A model generated the notes under the pieces. The model was not told the origin of the DNA and did no database searches. It saw nothing but the letters and a program-made list of their open reading frames with translations. From NCBI GenBank assembly GCA_947475165.1, contig CANJLD010000006.1, positions 77,824 through 141,823 on the forward strand: 64,000 nt of DNA. The letters run 5' to 3'. The stretch is from Bacteroidota bacterium. Lineage in GTDB: Bacteria; Bacteroidota; Bacteroidia; Chitinophagales; LD1. The position numbers and the translations under genes were made by a program. This document shows, piece after piece, positions 1 to 7,179 of the stretch. Every line of letters starts with the position of its first letter. Positions within the stretch are counted from its first letter, which is position 1.

Positions 1-1
1 C

Positions 2-721
2 CGCGGACTGGTAAAGACCATCCGCTTTAAAAACCCCACTTACATAGGCGACCCTATTAACGCGGTGAAGATTTTTAATGAGAAGGAAGTAGACGAGCTC
101 ATCTTCCTCGACATTAGTGCCAGCAAAGAAAACCGCAAGCCCGACCTCAAGATGATTGCCGAAATTGCCAACGAGGCTTTTATGCCTTTCTGTTACGGTG
201 GCGGGGTTGATAATATTGACACGATAAAAGATTTGTTCCGTCTTGGTGTAGAGAAGGTGAGCTTAAACACACAAGCTGTTCTTCAACCAGATTTAGTAAA
301 ACAAGCCGCAGATATTTTCGGCAGTCAGAGTGTGGTGGTTTCTATTGATGTTAGAAAAACCCTCTTCGGCAAAAAGACGGTGCATATTCTTGGCGGAAGA
401 AAAAACACAGGACTTGAACCGGTGGCCTTTGCACAGCAAATAGAAAAAGCCGGTGCCGGTGAGCTGATGGTTACTTCGGTAGATAACGATGGTGCCATGC
501 ACGGTTATGATATTGAATTGCTGAAGTCCATTACCGGTGCGGTAAATATTCCTGTTATTGCCGGTGGCGGTGCCGGTGTGTTGGATGATTTTAAAAAAGC
601 AACTACCGAAGGCGGTGCCTCAGCAGCTGCAGCCGGAAGTATGTTTGTATATTACGGCAGGCAAAAAGGAATACTGATTAATTATCCGGAGCGAAAAAAA
701 TTGGAGGGATTAAATTTATAG
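2..721 (+). CDS. wbuZ: HisF-like imidazole-glycerol-phosphate synthase cyclase subunit homologue (WbuZ type), 5' partial
   Basis: The frame is open from base 2, so the gene starts before the window; 239 codons remain and perhaps 15-20 N-terminal residues are missing. The visible start LVKTIRFKNPTYIGDPINAV and the later DNDGAMHGYD and VIAGGGAG segments are those of a (beta/alpha)8 HisF-type barrel. The KNPTYIGDP version is typical of WbuZ-like proteins of O-antigen loci rather than of histidine operons. In that role it is thought to work with a HisH-like glutaminase that supplies ammonia to a sugar amidotransferase. The next gene downstream is exactly such an amidotransferase, which supports this reading. 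The HisH partner would lie upstream, outside the window. A true histidine-pathway HisF is the alternative, but no his genes are visible. Confidence 0.85.
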   Translation, partial: RGLVKTIRFKNPTYIGDPINAVKIFNEKEVDELIFLDISASKENRKPDLKMIAEIANEAFMPFCYGGGVDNIDTIKDLFRLGVEKVSLNTQAVLQPDLVKQAADIFGSQSVVVSIDVRKTLFGKKTVHILGGRKNTGLEPVAFAQQIEKAGAGELMVTSVDNDGAMHGYDIELLKSITGAVNIPVIAGGGAGVLDDFKKATTEGGASAAAAGSMFVYYGRQKGILINYPERKKLEGLNL

Positions 722-736
722 GTCAAATTAAATACA

Positions 737-853
737 GCCACGAATTACACGAATGAATACCAACAAACTGAAAAAAATAAATGCAATCACGAATTATATG
801 AATGAATACAAACTGTTTTGAATTAACGCATAATAATTCGTGAAATTAGTGGC
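737..853. repeat. Imperfect inverted repeat in the gap between the two amidation genes
   Basis: The left arm at 737-754 reads GCCACGAATTACACGAAT. The right arm at 836-853 is its reverse complement with two mismatches. A partial direct copy lies at 788-809. The arrangement fills nearly the whole 147-bp gap between wbuZ and wbuX and could form a long hairpin in the mRNA. Its role is unknown; it resembles a dispersed intergenic repeat more than a simple terminator because no T-run follows. Confidence 0.6.
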
Positions 854-868
854 CTGTCTTTTTTATAA

Positions 869-2023
869 ATGAAAACTGAAAAACAAATCTGCTCGCGCTG
901 TGTGCTTGATAGCACTGTTCCCGAAATAAGTTTCGATGCGCAGGGCGTTTGCAATTACTGCAAGGTACACGACCAACTTGCTGCTGATTATCCGCGCGGT
1001 GAAAAGGGGCAAAAAGATTTTGATGCACTCGTACTTGAAATGAAACGCAAGGGCAAGGGCAAACAATACGATTGTGTGGTGGGCTTAAGCGGTGGCACTG
1101 ATAGCACTTACATGCTTTGGCTCTGCAAACAATACGGCTTGCGCCCGCTGGCGGTAAACGTAGATAACGGCTGGCACACCGAAATAGCGGTGAACAACAT
1201 TAAGAAAGCGCTCGATGCGCTCGATTACGATTTGGTGACTTACGTGATTAACTGGGAGGAAATGAAAGCCATTCACCTCGCCTTTATGAAGGCTTCTCTC
1301 CCGTGGCCCGATGGCACTACCGATATTGCTATCCGCCAGGGCTTGTATAAAATGGCGAGCAAGTTTGGTATTAAATACATTTTGAACGGTCACGATTTTC
1401 GCACCGAGGGCAAGCAGCCCGAAGAATGGACCTGGGTAGATGGCAAGCAGATTAACTACATCACCAAGCAAAATGGCATTAAGCTTAAGTCGTACCCTAA
1501 CCAGACTATGCTTGATTTGATTTACTACGGGTTTATGAGCGGCATAAAAGATGTGCGCCCGTTCTGGTATTTAAAATACAGCAAGATTGAGGCGCGCAAG
1601 GTTATTGAGAAAGAACTGAACTGGGAATACTACGGTGGCCACCACCACGAAAATATTTTTACGCGCTACATTATTGGCGTGTGGCTGCCGCAAAAGTTTG
1701 GCTTTGATAAGCGCAAGGTTACCCTCAGCGCACACGTGCGCTCCGGTGAATACACGCAGGCGCAGGCATTGGAAATGCTCAGCCATCTGCCCTACAGCCA
1801 AAAGCAAATGGATGACGACCGCGAATACGTTTGCAAAAAGCTGGGCGTTACCGAAGAAGAGTTCAAACGCATTTGGGAGCAGCCCAACAAAAAGTTTACC
1901 GACTACCCTTCGTATTTCCCGTTTTTTATGCGCACTAAAAGCTTAGTAAAATTTGTTTTTACCTACATCCTCCCCTACCGGCCTATGATGACTTATGAGT
2001 TGAAGCAGGAAGAGAAGAAGTGA
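869..2023 (+). CDS. wbuX: N-acetyl sugar amidotransferase (WbuX/WbpG/PseA family)
   Basis: 384 aa, the usual length of the family. An N-terminal zinc-ribbon-like set of cysteines (C8, C11, C28, C31) precedes a PP-loop SGGTDS at residues 74-79, which binds ATP and adenylates the substrate. Family members such as P. aeruginosa WbpG and Campylobacter PseA convert an N-acetyl group on a nucleotide sugar to an acetamidino group, using ammonia from a HisH/HisF-like pair. The HisF-like gene ends 147 bp upstream on the same strand, so the two probably act together on a surface polysaccharide or glycan sugar. The start is an ATG after an AT-rich stretch with no Shine-Dalgarno, as expected in Bacteroidota. 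The gene ends 11 bp before a convergent gene. The exact sugar cannot be read from sequence. Confidence 0.88.
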   Translation: MKTEKQICSRCVLDSTVPEISFDAQGVCNYCKVHDQLAADYPRGEKGQKDFDALVLEMKRKGKGKQYDCVVGLSGGTDSTYMLWLCKQYGLRPLAVNVDNGWHTEIAVNNIKKALDALDYDLVTYVINWEEMKAIHLAFMKASLPWPDGTTDIAIRQGLYKMASKFGIKYILNGHDFRTEGKQPEEWTWVDGKQINYITKQNGIKLKSYPNQTMLDLIYYGFMSGIKDVRPFWYLKYSKIEARKVIEKELNWEYYGGHHHENIFTRYIIGVWLPQKFGFDKRKVTLSAHVRSGEYTQAQALEMLSHLPYSQKQMDDDREYVCKKLGVTEEEFKRIWEQPNKKFTDYPSYFPFFMRTKSLVKFVFTYILPYRPMMTYELKQEEKK

Positions 2024-2034
2024 TTTGAGTATAG

Positions 2035-3054
2035 TTACTTGAGATACACAAGGGTGCTGTACTGAAACTTTTTAGGTCTACGTGGGATTGTTCTGGTGAC
2101 AAAAGTCTGCTGCATTATCCATTTTTCTATTTCATCGCCCAGTTGATGGTCATATTCATGTTCAAAATAATTTCTAATTCCGGAACGTTTACTTGGATTA
2201 GCATCAACATCCTCGCACTTACCTTGCTTGTTGATGAGAAAGGACCGAAAGTAAATTTGTAAGCTTGCGCTATCCTGATTGCCTTCTGACGGCTTAAGAT
2301 GTAACAACTCGGCAAGTCCATGTTCAACAGTTTTCCCACCCTTCAATTTAGGGAGTCCTTCGGGGTATCGTACCTTGTAAATTTTTCTTGTTAGCTTAAT
2401 CAGTGGATAATCAGGGTGAAGTATTAATGTTTCATAAGCCGGTTGTCTTGAAATAATTTTACCGGTTGGAATTTTTATGCTGATTAATTGGTTATCGGCT
2501 GCAATTAGGAACAGCGTATCGCCCTCAAGGTAAGCAGGACTGTACTCCATTTTTCGTTGCAAATAGGTGGTGTCTTTTGCGCTGTATGACCAGTCAAACC
2601 AACGATAACCGGTACGGTTAAATTTAAGAGCAGAGGTATCAATGTGCAATTCGTGAAAGGAGAATGTCTTAAAATGGATGCCATCTTTATAAATTGTTAC
2701 AGCATCACCGTCATATTTAACTGTGTCTTGAGTATAACCACCTTTGCCATCTGAATACAGTATCGACCCTTCTCGGTAACCTAATTGATAATCAATCTCA
2801 ATCAAATATTGTCCGTTGCTACTTGTAAAGAATGGGTTAGTAAAATATTTTTCTACCGTATAAAGATATTTGTTCTTGTAGTAAACAAATGTCTGGCCTG
2901 GCCAATAGGGGCCATCGTCAGGACCATACGGAACTGCACAGCACTTAACTTTACCTCCTTCGGTCTTTAACGTATACGGATAGACCGGCCCCCAACTCGT
3001 TGCCCAACCGGAAACTGTTATAATGGTCAATAGGATGGTGAAAAGCTTTTTCAT
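2035..3054 (-). CDS. Secreted protein of unknown function
   Basis: 339 aa, not recognised. The N-terminus MKKLFTILLTIITVSGWAT looks like a Sec signal peptide cleaved by signal peptidase I, with no lipobox cysteine. The mature part is rich in Tyr, Lys and Gly, contains a KVKCCAVPYGPDDGP segment and has no obvious repeats or transmembrane segments. It ends 11 bp from the convergent wbuX gene and starts 19 bp from the neighbouring small minus-strand frame. A periplasmic or surface location is likely from the signal peptide; no function can be inferred. Confidence 0.7.
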   Translation of the reverse strand: MKKLFTILLTIITVSGWATSWGPVYPYTLKTEGGKVKCCAVPYGPDDGPYWPGQTFVYYKNKYLYTVEKYFTNPFFTSSNGQYLIEIDYQLGYREGSILYSDGKGGYTQDTVKYDGDAVTIYKDGIHFKTFSFHELHIDTSALKFNRTGYRWFDWSYSAKDTTYLQRKMEYSPAYLEGDTLFLIAADNQLISIKIPTGKIISRQPAYETLILHPDYPLIKLTRKIYKVRYPEGLPKLKGGKTVEHGLAELLHLKPSEGNQDSASLQIYFRSFLINKQGKCEDVDANPSKRSGIRNYFEHEYDHQLGDEIEKWIMQQTFVTRTIPRRPKKFQYSTLVYLK

Positions 3055-3073
3055 TTCTTATACCACTAAAGTA

Positions 3074-3304
3074 TTATTTCTTCTTCACCTTCTTCTTCTT
3101 TCCCTTCCTCATAATCTTATTCAACCGGTTCCAATCCGCATCGCTTAAATTTTCTACCCACCGGTTAAGCTGTTTGGGCAATTTACTGTGCTTGTTTTTT
3201 GTTTGCTGCTCCTCTTCATACTGCTGCACAAACAGGTTCCAGTAAACGCTAACCCCACGCAAACATCCAACAGCACCAGCCAATGGTTTTACAACACGCG
3301 CCAA
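3074..3304 (-). CDS. Possible small Lys-rich protein (doubtful)
   Basis: This 76-codon frame needs a TTG start at 3304, directly after an in-frame stop. Its first 17 or so codons lie inside the 21-bp repeat array described below, so that part may be repeat rather than coding sequence. The C-terminal half has protein-like composition (NLSDADWNRLNKIMRKG) and ends in a lysine-rich tail. It could be a short basic protein whose true start lies inside the frame, or a chance frame. No family is recognised. Confidence 0.3.
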   Translation of the reverse strand: MARVVKPLAGAVGCLRGVSVYWNLFVQQYEEEQQTKNKHSKLPKQLNRWVENLSDADWNRLNKIMRKGKKKKVKKK

Positions 3305-3529
3305 TCATTCTGCAACGCCAACGGATGGTTTTACAGCGTTCCTCAATGGTTCAGTAACGTTCTGTAATTGTTAAGGAACGTTCCGTATATATTCAGTAAC
3401 GTTCCTTAATTATTCAGTAACGTTCCGTAATTACTCAGGAATGTTCCGCAGTTATTAAATAACGTTCTTTAATTATTGAAAAACGTTCTGTAATAGCTCA
3501 GTAACGTTCCGCAATCATTTAGGAACGTC
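3227..3529. repeat. Degenerate 21-bp tandem repeat array encoding decayed heptapeptides
   Basis: An AACGTT-like core recurs every 21 bp, for example at 3356, 3377, 3398, 3419, 3440, 3461, 3482, 3503 and 3524. More diverged units extend left to about 3230. Read on the plus strand in the frame of the downstream gene, each unit is seven codons with consensus S/R-N-V-P-Q-L-F. In five units the fifth codon is TAA instead of CAA or CAG, and one unit carries a further TAG. The palindrome GGAACGTTCC occurs at 3375-3384. There are no spacers, so it is not a CRISPR array. It is probably a decayed N-terminal repeat region or a minisatellite. Confidence 0.85.
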
Positions 3530-3595
3530 AAAAACAGGCTGAAAAATTTGCAAACTCCGGAAAATCTGCTTCTTTTTGTAAAAAACCACCCTATT

Positions 3596-4318
3596 ATGGC
3601 TCGTAAAAAGTTCTTCCTGCCCAAAGGCGACATTGAGCTTATCAGCTGGCTCAATGCTTTTTCTTCAAAAATAAGTGCGTATGCTGCCAAATACAACCTT
3701 ACACCGCAAGAGGTGATGAAGGTGCAGAAGGGCGCTGCTTTTCTGGTTTACTGGATTACTACGGCCAGCCAAATGAAGGCCACCGCGCAAAAAATTACCG
3801 CTTACAAAAACGAAGTGCGCGATGGGCATAAAAATAATGCGGTGAGCGTGGCACCCACCGATATTACCTTTAGTCCGCCCGAAGATGCCGGCCCGGGTGT
3901 TGTTCCGTTTGTTTTAAAAATAGCGGGGCGCATTAAAAAACATCAGGCGTATTCGATAGCCGATGGAAAAAATCTGGGGCTGGAAGGCACCGAGCAATTG
4001 CCCGACCTGGTGGCGGCAGTGCCTGCATTTAAAATTAAACTGCATAACGGGCATCCGAAATTGATATGGAAGAAGGGGATTTTTGATGGGGTGAAAATTA
4101 AAGTGAACCGGCAGTATAATCTGCAGGCTTCGCCAAGCGGCAATAGCGGTTTTGAATTGCTGGCAATAGATATGCAGCCCGATTTTATTGACGTGCACCC
4201 GTTGCCGGTCTTCGGGCAGTCGGCAGTGTGGGCGTATGTTATGATATATATAAAAGGTGATAAGGAAGTTGGCAACTGGAGTGGTGAGCAAATGATAACC
4301 GTTACCGGAATGCAGTAA
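3596..4318 (+). CDS. Protein of unknown function preceded by in-frame heptad repeats
   Basis: 240 aa from the ATG at 3596, which starts MARKKFFLP. The frame is open further upstream through a TTG at 3548 and back to a TAG at 3494-3496 inside the repeat array, so an older, longer protein is possible. There is no signal peptide or membrane segment. A helical N-terminal part (about residues 1-75) is followed by a Pro/Gly-containing, probably beta-rich part ending WSGEQMITVTGMQ. I think similar uncharacterised proteins of 200-250 aa occur in Bacteroidota, but I cannot name a family. Transcription would have to begin within or upstream of the repeat array. Confidence 0.65.
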   Translation: MARKKFFLPKGDIELISWLNAFSSKISAYAAKYNLTPQEVMKVQKGAAFLVYWITTASQMKATAQKITAYKNEVRDGHKNNAVSVAPTDITFSPPEDAGPGVVPFVLKIAGRIKKHQAYSIADGKNLGLEGTEQLPDLVAAVPAFKIKLHNGHPKLIWKKGIFDGVKIKVNRQYNLQASPSGNSGFELLAIDMQPDFIDVHPLPVFGQSAVWAYVMIYIKGDKEVGNWSGEQMITVTGMQ

Positions 4319-4348
4319 AAAGGCAGGACGGGTGTTTTTCCTGCAAAA

Positions 4349-4356
4349 TATTTTCG
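4349..4356 (+). promoter_or_regulatory. Candidate -7 element upstream of bamD (TATTTTCG)
   Basis: TATTTTCG differs by one base from the Bacteroidota -7 consensus TAnnTTTG and is followed by CC, as at several other candidate promoters in this window. It lies 41 bases before the ATG at 4398. No clear TTTG -33 box is visible at the usual distance, so the call is weak. Confidence 0.35.
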
Positions 4357-4397
4357 CCTTTCCGCGTTTAATCTCCCGTATAGCGGTATTAGGCTAA

Positions 4398-5624
4398 ATG
4401 AATCTAAAATCTATCTTCGCGCCCTCAATGAAACAACAACCCCTAAATCCCCTAAAGGGGACTTTGAAAGGTCTTACTGTATTTAAGTCCCCTTTAGGGG
4501 ATTTAGGGGTGGCTGTTGCCTTTTGCCTTTTACTAATTATTTCTTCCTGCGAAACTCCCGAAAAAGTCCTCAAGTCAACCGACTTAGATTACAAGAAGGC
4601 TAAAGCCATTTCGTGGTATAACAAAAAGGAATATTTCAAGTGCATACCCGTGCTGGAAGAATTGATTGGCTTAATGAAAGGCCGCGAAAGCACCGAAGAG
4701 CTTTACTACATGTATTGCATGGCCAACTACAAGCAGGGCGATTACATGATTTCGTCTTACCACTTCAAGAATTTTTACGACCTGTATCCAAATGGCGTGC
4801 ACAGCGAAGAATCGCTGTATATGTATGCCAAAAGCAACCAGATGCAGAGCCCCAAAGCCGATTTAGATCAGACCTTTACCTACAAAGCACTGGAAGCCTA
4901 CTCGCTTTTTCTGAATACTTATTCTGACGGCAAATACATAGTAGAATGTAACGATGCGGTAAAAACGCTTCGAAAAAAGTTAGAGAAGAAAGCCCTGAAC
5001 GCAGCAGAGCTTTATTATCACACCGAAAACTATAAGGCAGCCGCCACTTCGTTTGAGCTGATACTGAAAGACTTTCCGGATATTGCCGAAAGCGAACGCG
5101 TAAGTTTTATGATTGTAAAGTCGAACTTCAAGTTTGCCGATAACTCTATTCCTTCAAAAAAACGCGAGCGTTTTAATAACGTAATAAAGGCTTATCAGGA
5201 TTTTAAATACAAATTCAGCGGCAGCAAATATCTTGACGAAGCCAAGAAATATGAGGTGCAATCGCACCGCTTAGCCGCATTGGGTGCTTACGAATGGGCA
5301 GAAGGGGCTCCTTTGTATGAGCGCGAAAAACAGTTCCGTATTTTCTTTAACGAAGTAAAGGTGCAGCTGCCCTATCTGGCTGAAAAGAAGCAGATTGACG
5401 AGCTAAACCGCCTGAACGAAAGGGGCTATTTTCTGATTATTAAGAACAGTTTTGCTATAAGCGAAGAGAAGAAAAATGCAAGCAGAGTGCCTTACCTTGA
5501 GCAAACTGTGAAAACTTATTATAACTTTGTCGACCAATTTCCAAAAAGCCGCTACTCAAAAGAGGCGGAAAGAATTTTTAATAACACAACAGAACTCATC
5601 AAAAAATTAAAAGCAAATGGATAA
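4398..5624 (+). CDS. bamD: Outer membrane protein assembly lipoprotein BamD
   Basis: 408 aa from the first ATG, or 398 aa from the ATG at 4428. The hydrophobic stretch LGVAVAFCLLLIISSC ends in a lipobox-like cysteine, so the mature protein is probably lipidated and anchored to the outer membrane. The mature part is made of TPR-type helical repeats (AKAISWYNKKEYFKCIPVLE, AELYYHTENYKAAATSFELI) typical of the BamD/YfiO family. BamD is a subunit of the BAM complex that inserts beta-barrel proteins. Unusually, the signal-peptide n-region is encoded by a 25-bp perfect inverted repeat at 4439-4510, which adds Pro/Gly/Lys-rich residues such as PLNPLKGTLKG. The gene overlaps the next by 8 bp and heads an operon with omega, coaC, coaB and porD, an order I know from other Bacteroidota. 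Confidence 0.88.
   Translation: MNLKSIFAPSMKQQPLNPLKGTLKGLTVFKSPLGDLGVAVAFCLLLIISSCETPEKVLKSTDLDYKKAKAISWYNKKEYFKCIPVLEELIGLMKGRESTEELYYMYCMANYKQGDYMISSYHFKNFYDLYPNGVHSEESLYMYAKSNQMQSPKADLDQTFTYKALEAYSLFLNTYSDGKYIVECNDAVKTLRKKLEKKALNAAELYYHTENYKAAATSFELILKDFPDIAESERVSFMIVKSNFKFADNSIPSKKRERFNNVIKAYQDFKYKFSGSKYLDEAKKYEVQSHRLAALGAYEWAEGAPLYEREKQFRIFFNEVKVQLPYLAEKKQIDELNRLNERGYFLIIKNSFAISEEKKNASRVPYLEQTVKTYYNFVDQFPKSRYSKEAERIFNNTTELIKKLKANG
4439..4510. repeat. Palindromic repeat element inside the bamD signal-peptide region
   Basis: The left arm at 4439-4463 is an exact 25-base reverse complement of the right arm at 4486-4510, separated by 22 bases. The core of each arm is CCCCTAAAGGGGACT or its complement. 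Both arms are open in the bamD frame. The same 25-mer occurs at 17416-17440, with a truncated partner at 17550-17569, and a 14-base fragment lies at 61590-61603. It therefore behaves as a dispersed palindromic element, here inserted in a coding sequence without breaking the frame. Confidence 0.9.
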
Positions 5625-5970
5625 AGTAAGAAAAATGAAGATGACACAAATCAGCCCGCTCATCGAAACACAGAACCTGGAAGAAATGGCTTCTGAGTCA
5701 GGTAACGTTTATGAGGCTATCTACGCTATTGCGCGCAGAGCTAACCAGATTTCGAGAGAAATTAAGGAAGAGCTTCATTCTAAACTGGAAGATTTTGCAT
5801 CGCATACCGATAGCTTAGAAGAAATTCACGAAAACCGCGAGCAAATAGAAATTTCGAAGTTTTACGAAAAACTTCCTCATGCAACAATCCTTGCCACTAC
5901 CGAATTCAAGAATAAGGAGCTGAACATTCGCACCGAAGAAGAAGCGGCACCAGCACCAGCACTCAACTAA
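5617..5970 (+). CDS. rpoZ: DNA-directed RNA polymerase omega subunit, Bacteroidota type
   Basis: 117 aa. The segment SGNVYEAIYAIARRANQISREIKEELHS matches the NxYEAixiiaRRAnqI core of omega/Rpb6-like subunits, which bind the beta-prime C-terminus and stabilise RNA polymerase. The C-terminal acidic and Ala/Pro tail is variable in the family. It starts by an 8-bp overlap with bamD and is followed after 12 bp by coaC. The ATG at 5617 is chosen; ATGs at 5635 and 5641 are alternatives that would remove the overlap. Many genomes carry this gene under a hypothetical-protein label. Confidence 0.82.
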   Translation: MDKVRKMKMTQISPLIETQNLEEMASESGNVYEAIYAIARRANQISREIKEELHSKLEDFASHTDSLEEIHENREQIEISKFYEKLPHATILATTEFKNKELNIRTEEEAAPAPALN

Positions 5971-5982
5971 AATAATTGCTCC

Positions 5983-6528
5983 ATGAGCAACCTAAACGGA
6001 AAGAAAATTGTTCTCGGAGTTTGCGGCTCAATAGCCGCTTACAAATCAGCAATACTTACCCGTAACTTAATAAAAGCCGGAGCAGAAGTGAAAGTAATTC
6101 TCACTGCTTCGGCTTCTCAATTTATTACACCCGTCACCCTTTCCACGCTCAGCAAAAACCCGGTAGTAACCGACCTTACCGATGGCGGAACCAACTGGAA
6201 CAATCACGTTGAACTTGGCCTTTGGGCCGATGCTATGGTGATTGCACCAACATCAGCTAATACCATTGCAAAAATGACAAACGGCAATTGCGATAATATG
6301 CTCCTGGCAGTTTATCTCTCCGCCAAATGCCCTGTATTTTTTGCACCGGCAATGGATTTAGATATGTGGAAACACAAAGCCGTAAAAAGAAATATTGACC
6401 TGCTGCACTCCTACGGCAACATTCTTATACCGGTTGAACATGGCGAACTTGCCAGCGGTTTAGTGGGCGATGGAAGAATGGCAGAACCGGAACATATCAT
6501 GGAGCATCTGGAAGAATATTTTTCTTAA
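5983..6528 (+). CDS. coaC: Phosphopantothenoylcysteine decarboxylase (CoaC half of CoaBC)
   Basis: 181 aa, corresponding to the N-terminal flavoprotein half of the usually fused CoaBC/Dfp. It decarboxylates 4'-phosphopantothenoylcysteine to phosphopantetheine using FMN, in CoA synthesis. Visible are the GVCGSIAAYKS nucleotide-binding start, NNHVELG with His75 at the E. coli catalytic position, and the APTSANTIAKMTNG segment. Two E. coli catalytic residues differ: position 125 in PAMD is Asp instead of Asn, and position 158 in GELASG is Ser instead of Cys. I recall this version from other Bacteroidota but cannot confirm it here. A TAA ends the gene in the same frame as coaB, only six bases before the coaB ATG, so this is a natural split or a broken fusion. 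Confidence 0.85.
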   Translation: MSNLNGKKIVLGVCGSIAAYKSAILTRNLIKAGAEVKVILTASASQFITPVTLSTLSKNPVVTDLTDGGTNWNNHVELGLWADAMVIAPTSANTIAKMTNGNCDNMLLAVYLSAKCPVFFAPAMDLDMWKHKAVKRNIDLLHSYGNILIPVEHGELASGLVGDGRMAEPEHIMEHLEEYFS

Positions 6529-6534
6529 ACAGCA

Positions 6535-7179
6535 ATGAAAGTCCTAGTCACCGCAGGCCCCACGCACGAGCCGATTGACCCCGTTCGCTTTATCGGCAAT
6601 CACTCATCGGGCAAAATGGGAATTGCCATTGCTGAAGAATTTGCAAAGCAAGGCAATGAGGTAACTTTAATAAAAGGGGCTACCAATCTTAATCCGACAA
6701 ACCCTTCCATCAAACAAATAAAACTGCAGACCGCTGCAGAAATGTTTGATGCCTGCGCGCAATATTTTCAGGCAGCAGATGTTATAGTGTTCGCTGCAGC
6801 AGTGGCAGATTATACACCTAAGTTTCCGAGTGCCACAAAAATTAAAAAGAAAGAAGAAGAGTTTTCAATTGAGTTGGTAAAAACAAAAGACATAGCGGCA
6901 GAGTTAGGAAAACAGAAAAGAGAAAATCAGATTATAGTAGGCTTTGCGTTGGAAACGAATAATGAAGAAGCCCACGCCAAAGAAAAGTTAGAGAAAAAGA
7001 ATTTCGATTTTATAGTGCTGAACAGTATGCGCGATGAAGGCGCGGGCTTTCAAACCGACACCAACAAAATAACTATCATTGACCGAGAAGGAAATGTGAC
7101 TAAATTTGAATTGAAAGAAAAAACAGAAGTAGCGAAGGATATAGTTGGCTATGTTTCAAAAATTGTAAAGAGCAAATGA
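6535..7179 (+). CDS. coaB: Phosphopantothenate-cysteine ligase (CoaB half of CoaBC)
   Basis: 214 aa. It begins MKVLVTAGPTHEPIDPVRFI and NHSSGKMG, the nucleotide-binding start of the CoaB ligase, followed by FAAAVADY and, near the end, a conserved VLNSMRDEGAGF segment. The ligase condenses CTP-activated 4'-phosphopantothenate with cysteine, supplying the substrate of CoaC. It lies in the same frame as coaC with TAA-ACA-GCA-ATG between them, so the pair could be translated by reinitiation. Its TGA overlaps the ATG of porD (ATGA), indicating one transcript. Confidence 0.88.
   Translation: MKVLVTAGPTHEPIDPVRFIGNHSSGKMGIAIAEEFAKQGNEVTLIKGATNLNPTNPSIKQIKLQTAAEMFDACAQYFQAADVIVFAAAVADYTPKFPSATKIKKKEEEFSIELVKTKDIAAELGKQKRENQIIVGFALETNNEEAHAKEKLEKKNFDFIVLNSMRDEGAGFQTDTNKITIIDREGNVTKFELKEKTEVAKDIVGYVSKIVKSK

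Noticed and set aside
2-721. HisF as part of a histidine operon
   Set aside because: The next gene is a sugar amidotransferase and the sequence carries the KNPTYIGDP form of WbuZ.
1085-1471. Minus-strand 128-codon frame in wbuX
   Set aside because: Lies within a clearly coding amidotransferase gene and has no family features.
3227-3529. CRISPR-like regularly spaced repeats
   Set aside because: The period is 21 bp with no unique spacers, the units drift gradually, and no cas genes are present.
3914-4291. Minus-strand frames opposite the gene at 3596-4318
   Set aside because: They overlap the better plus-strand gene and look like codon-bias shadows.
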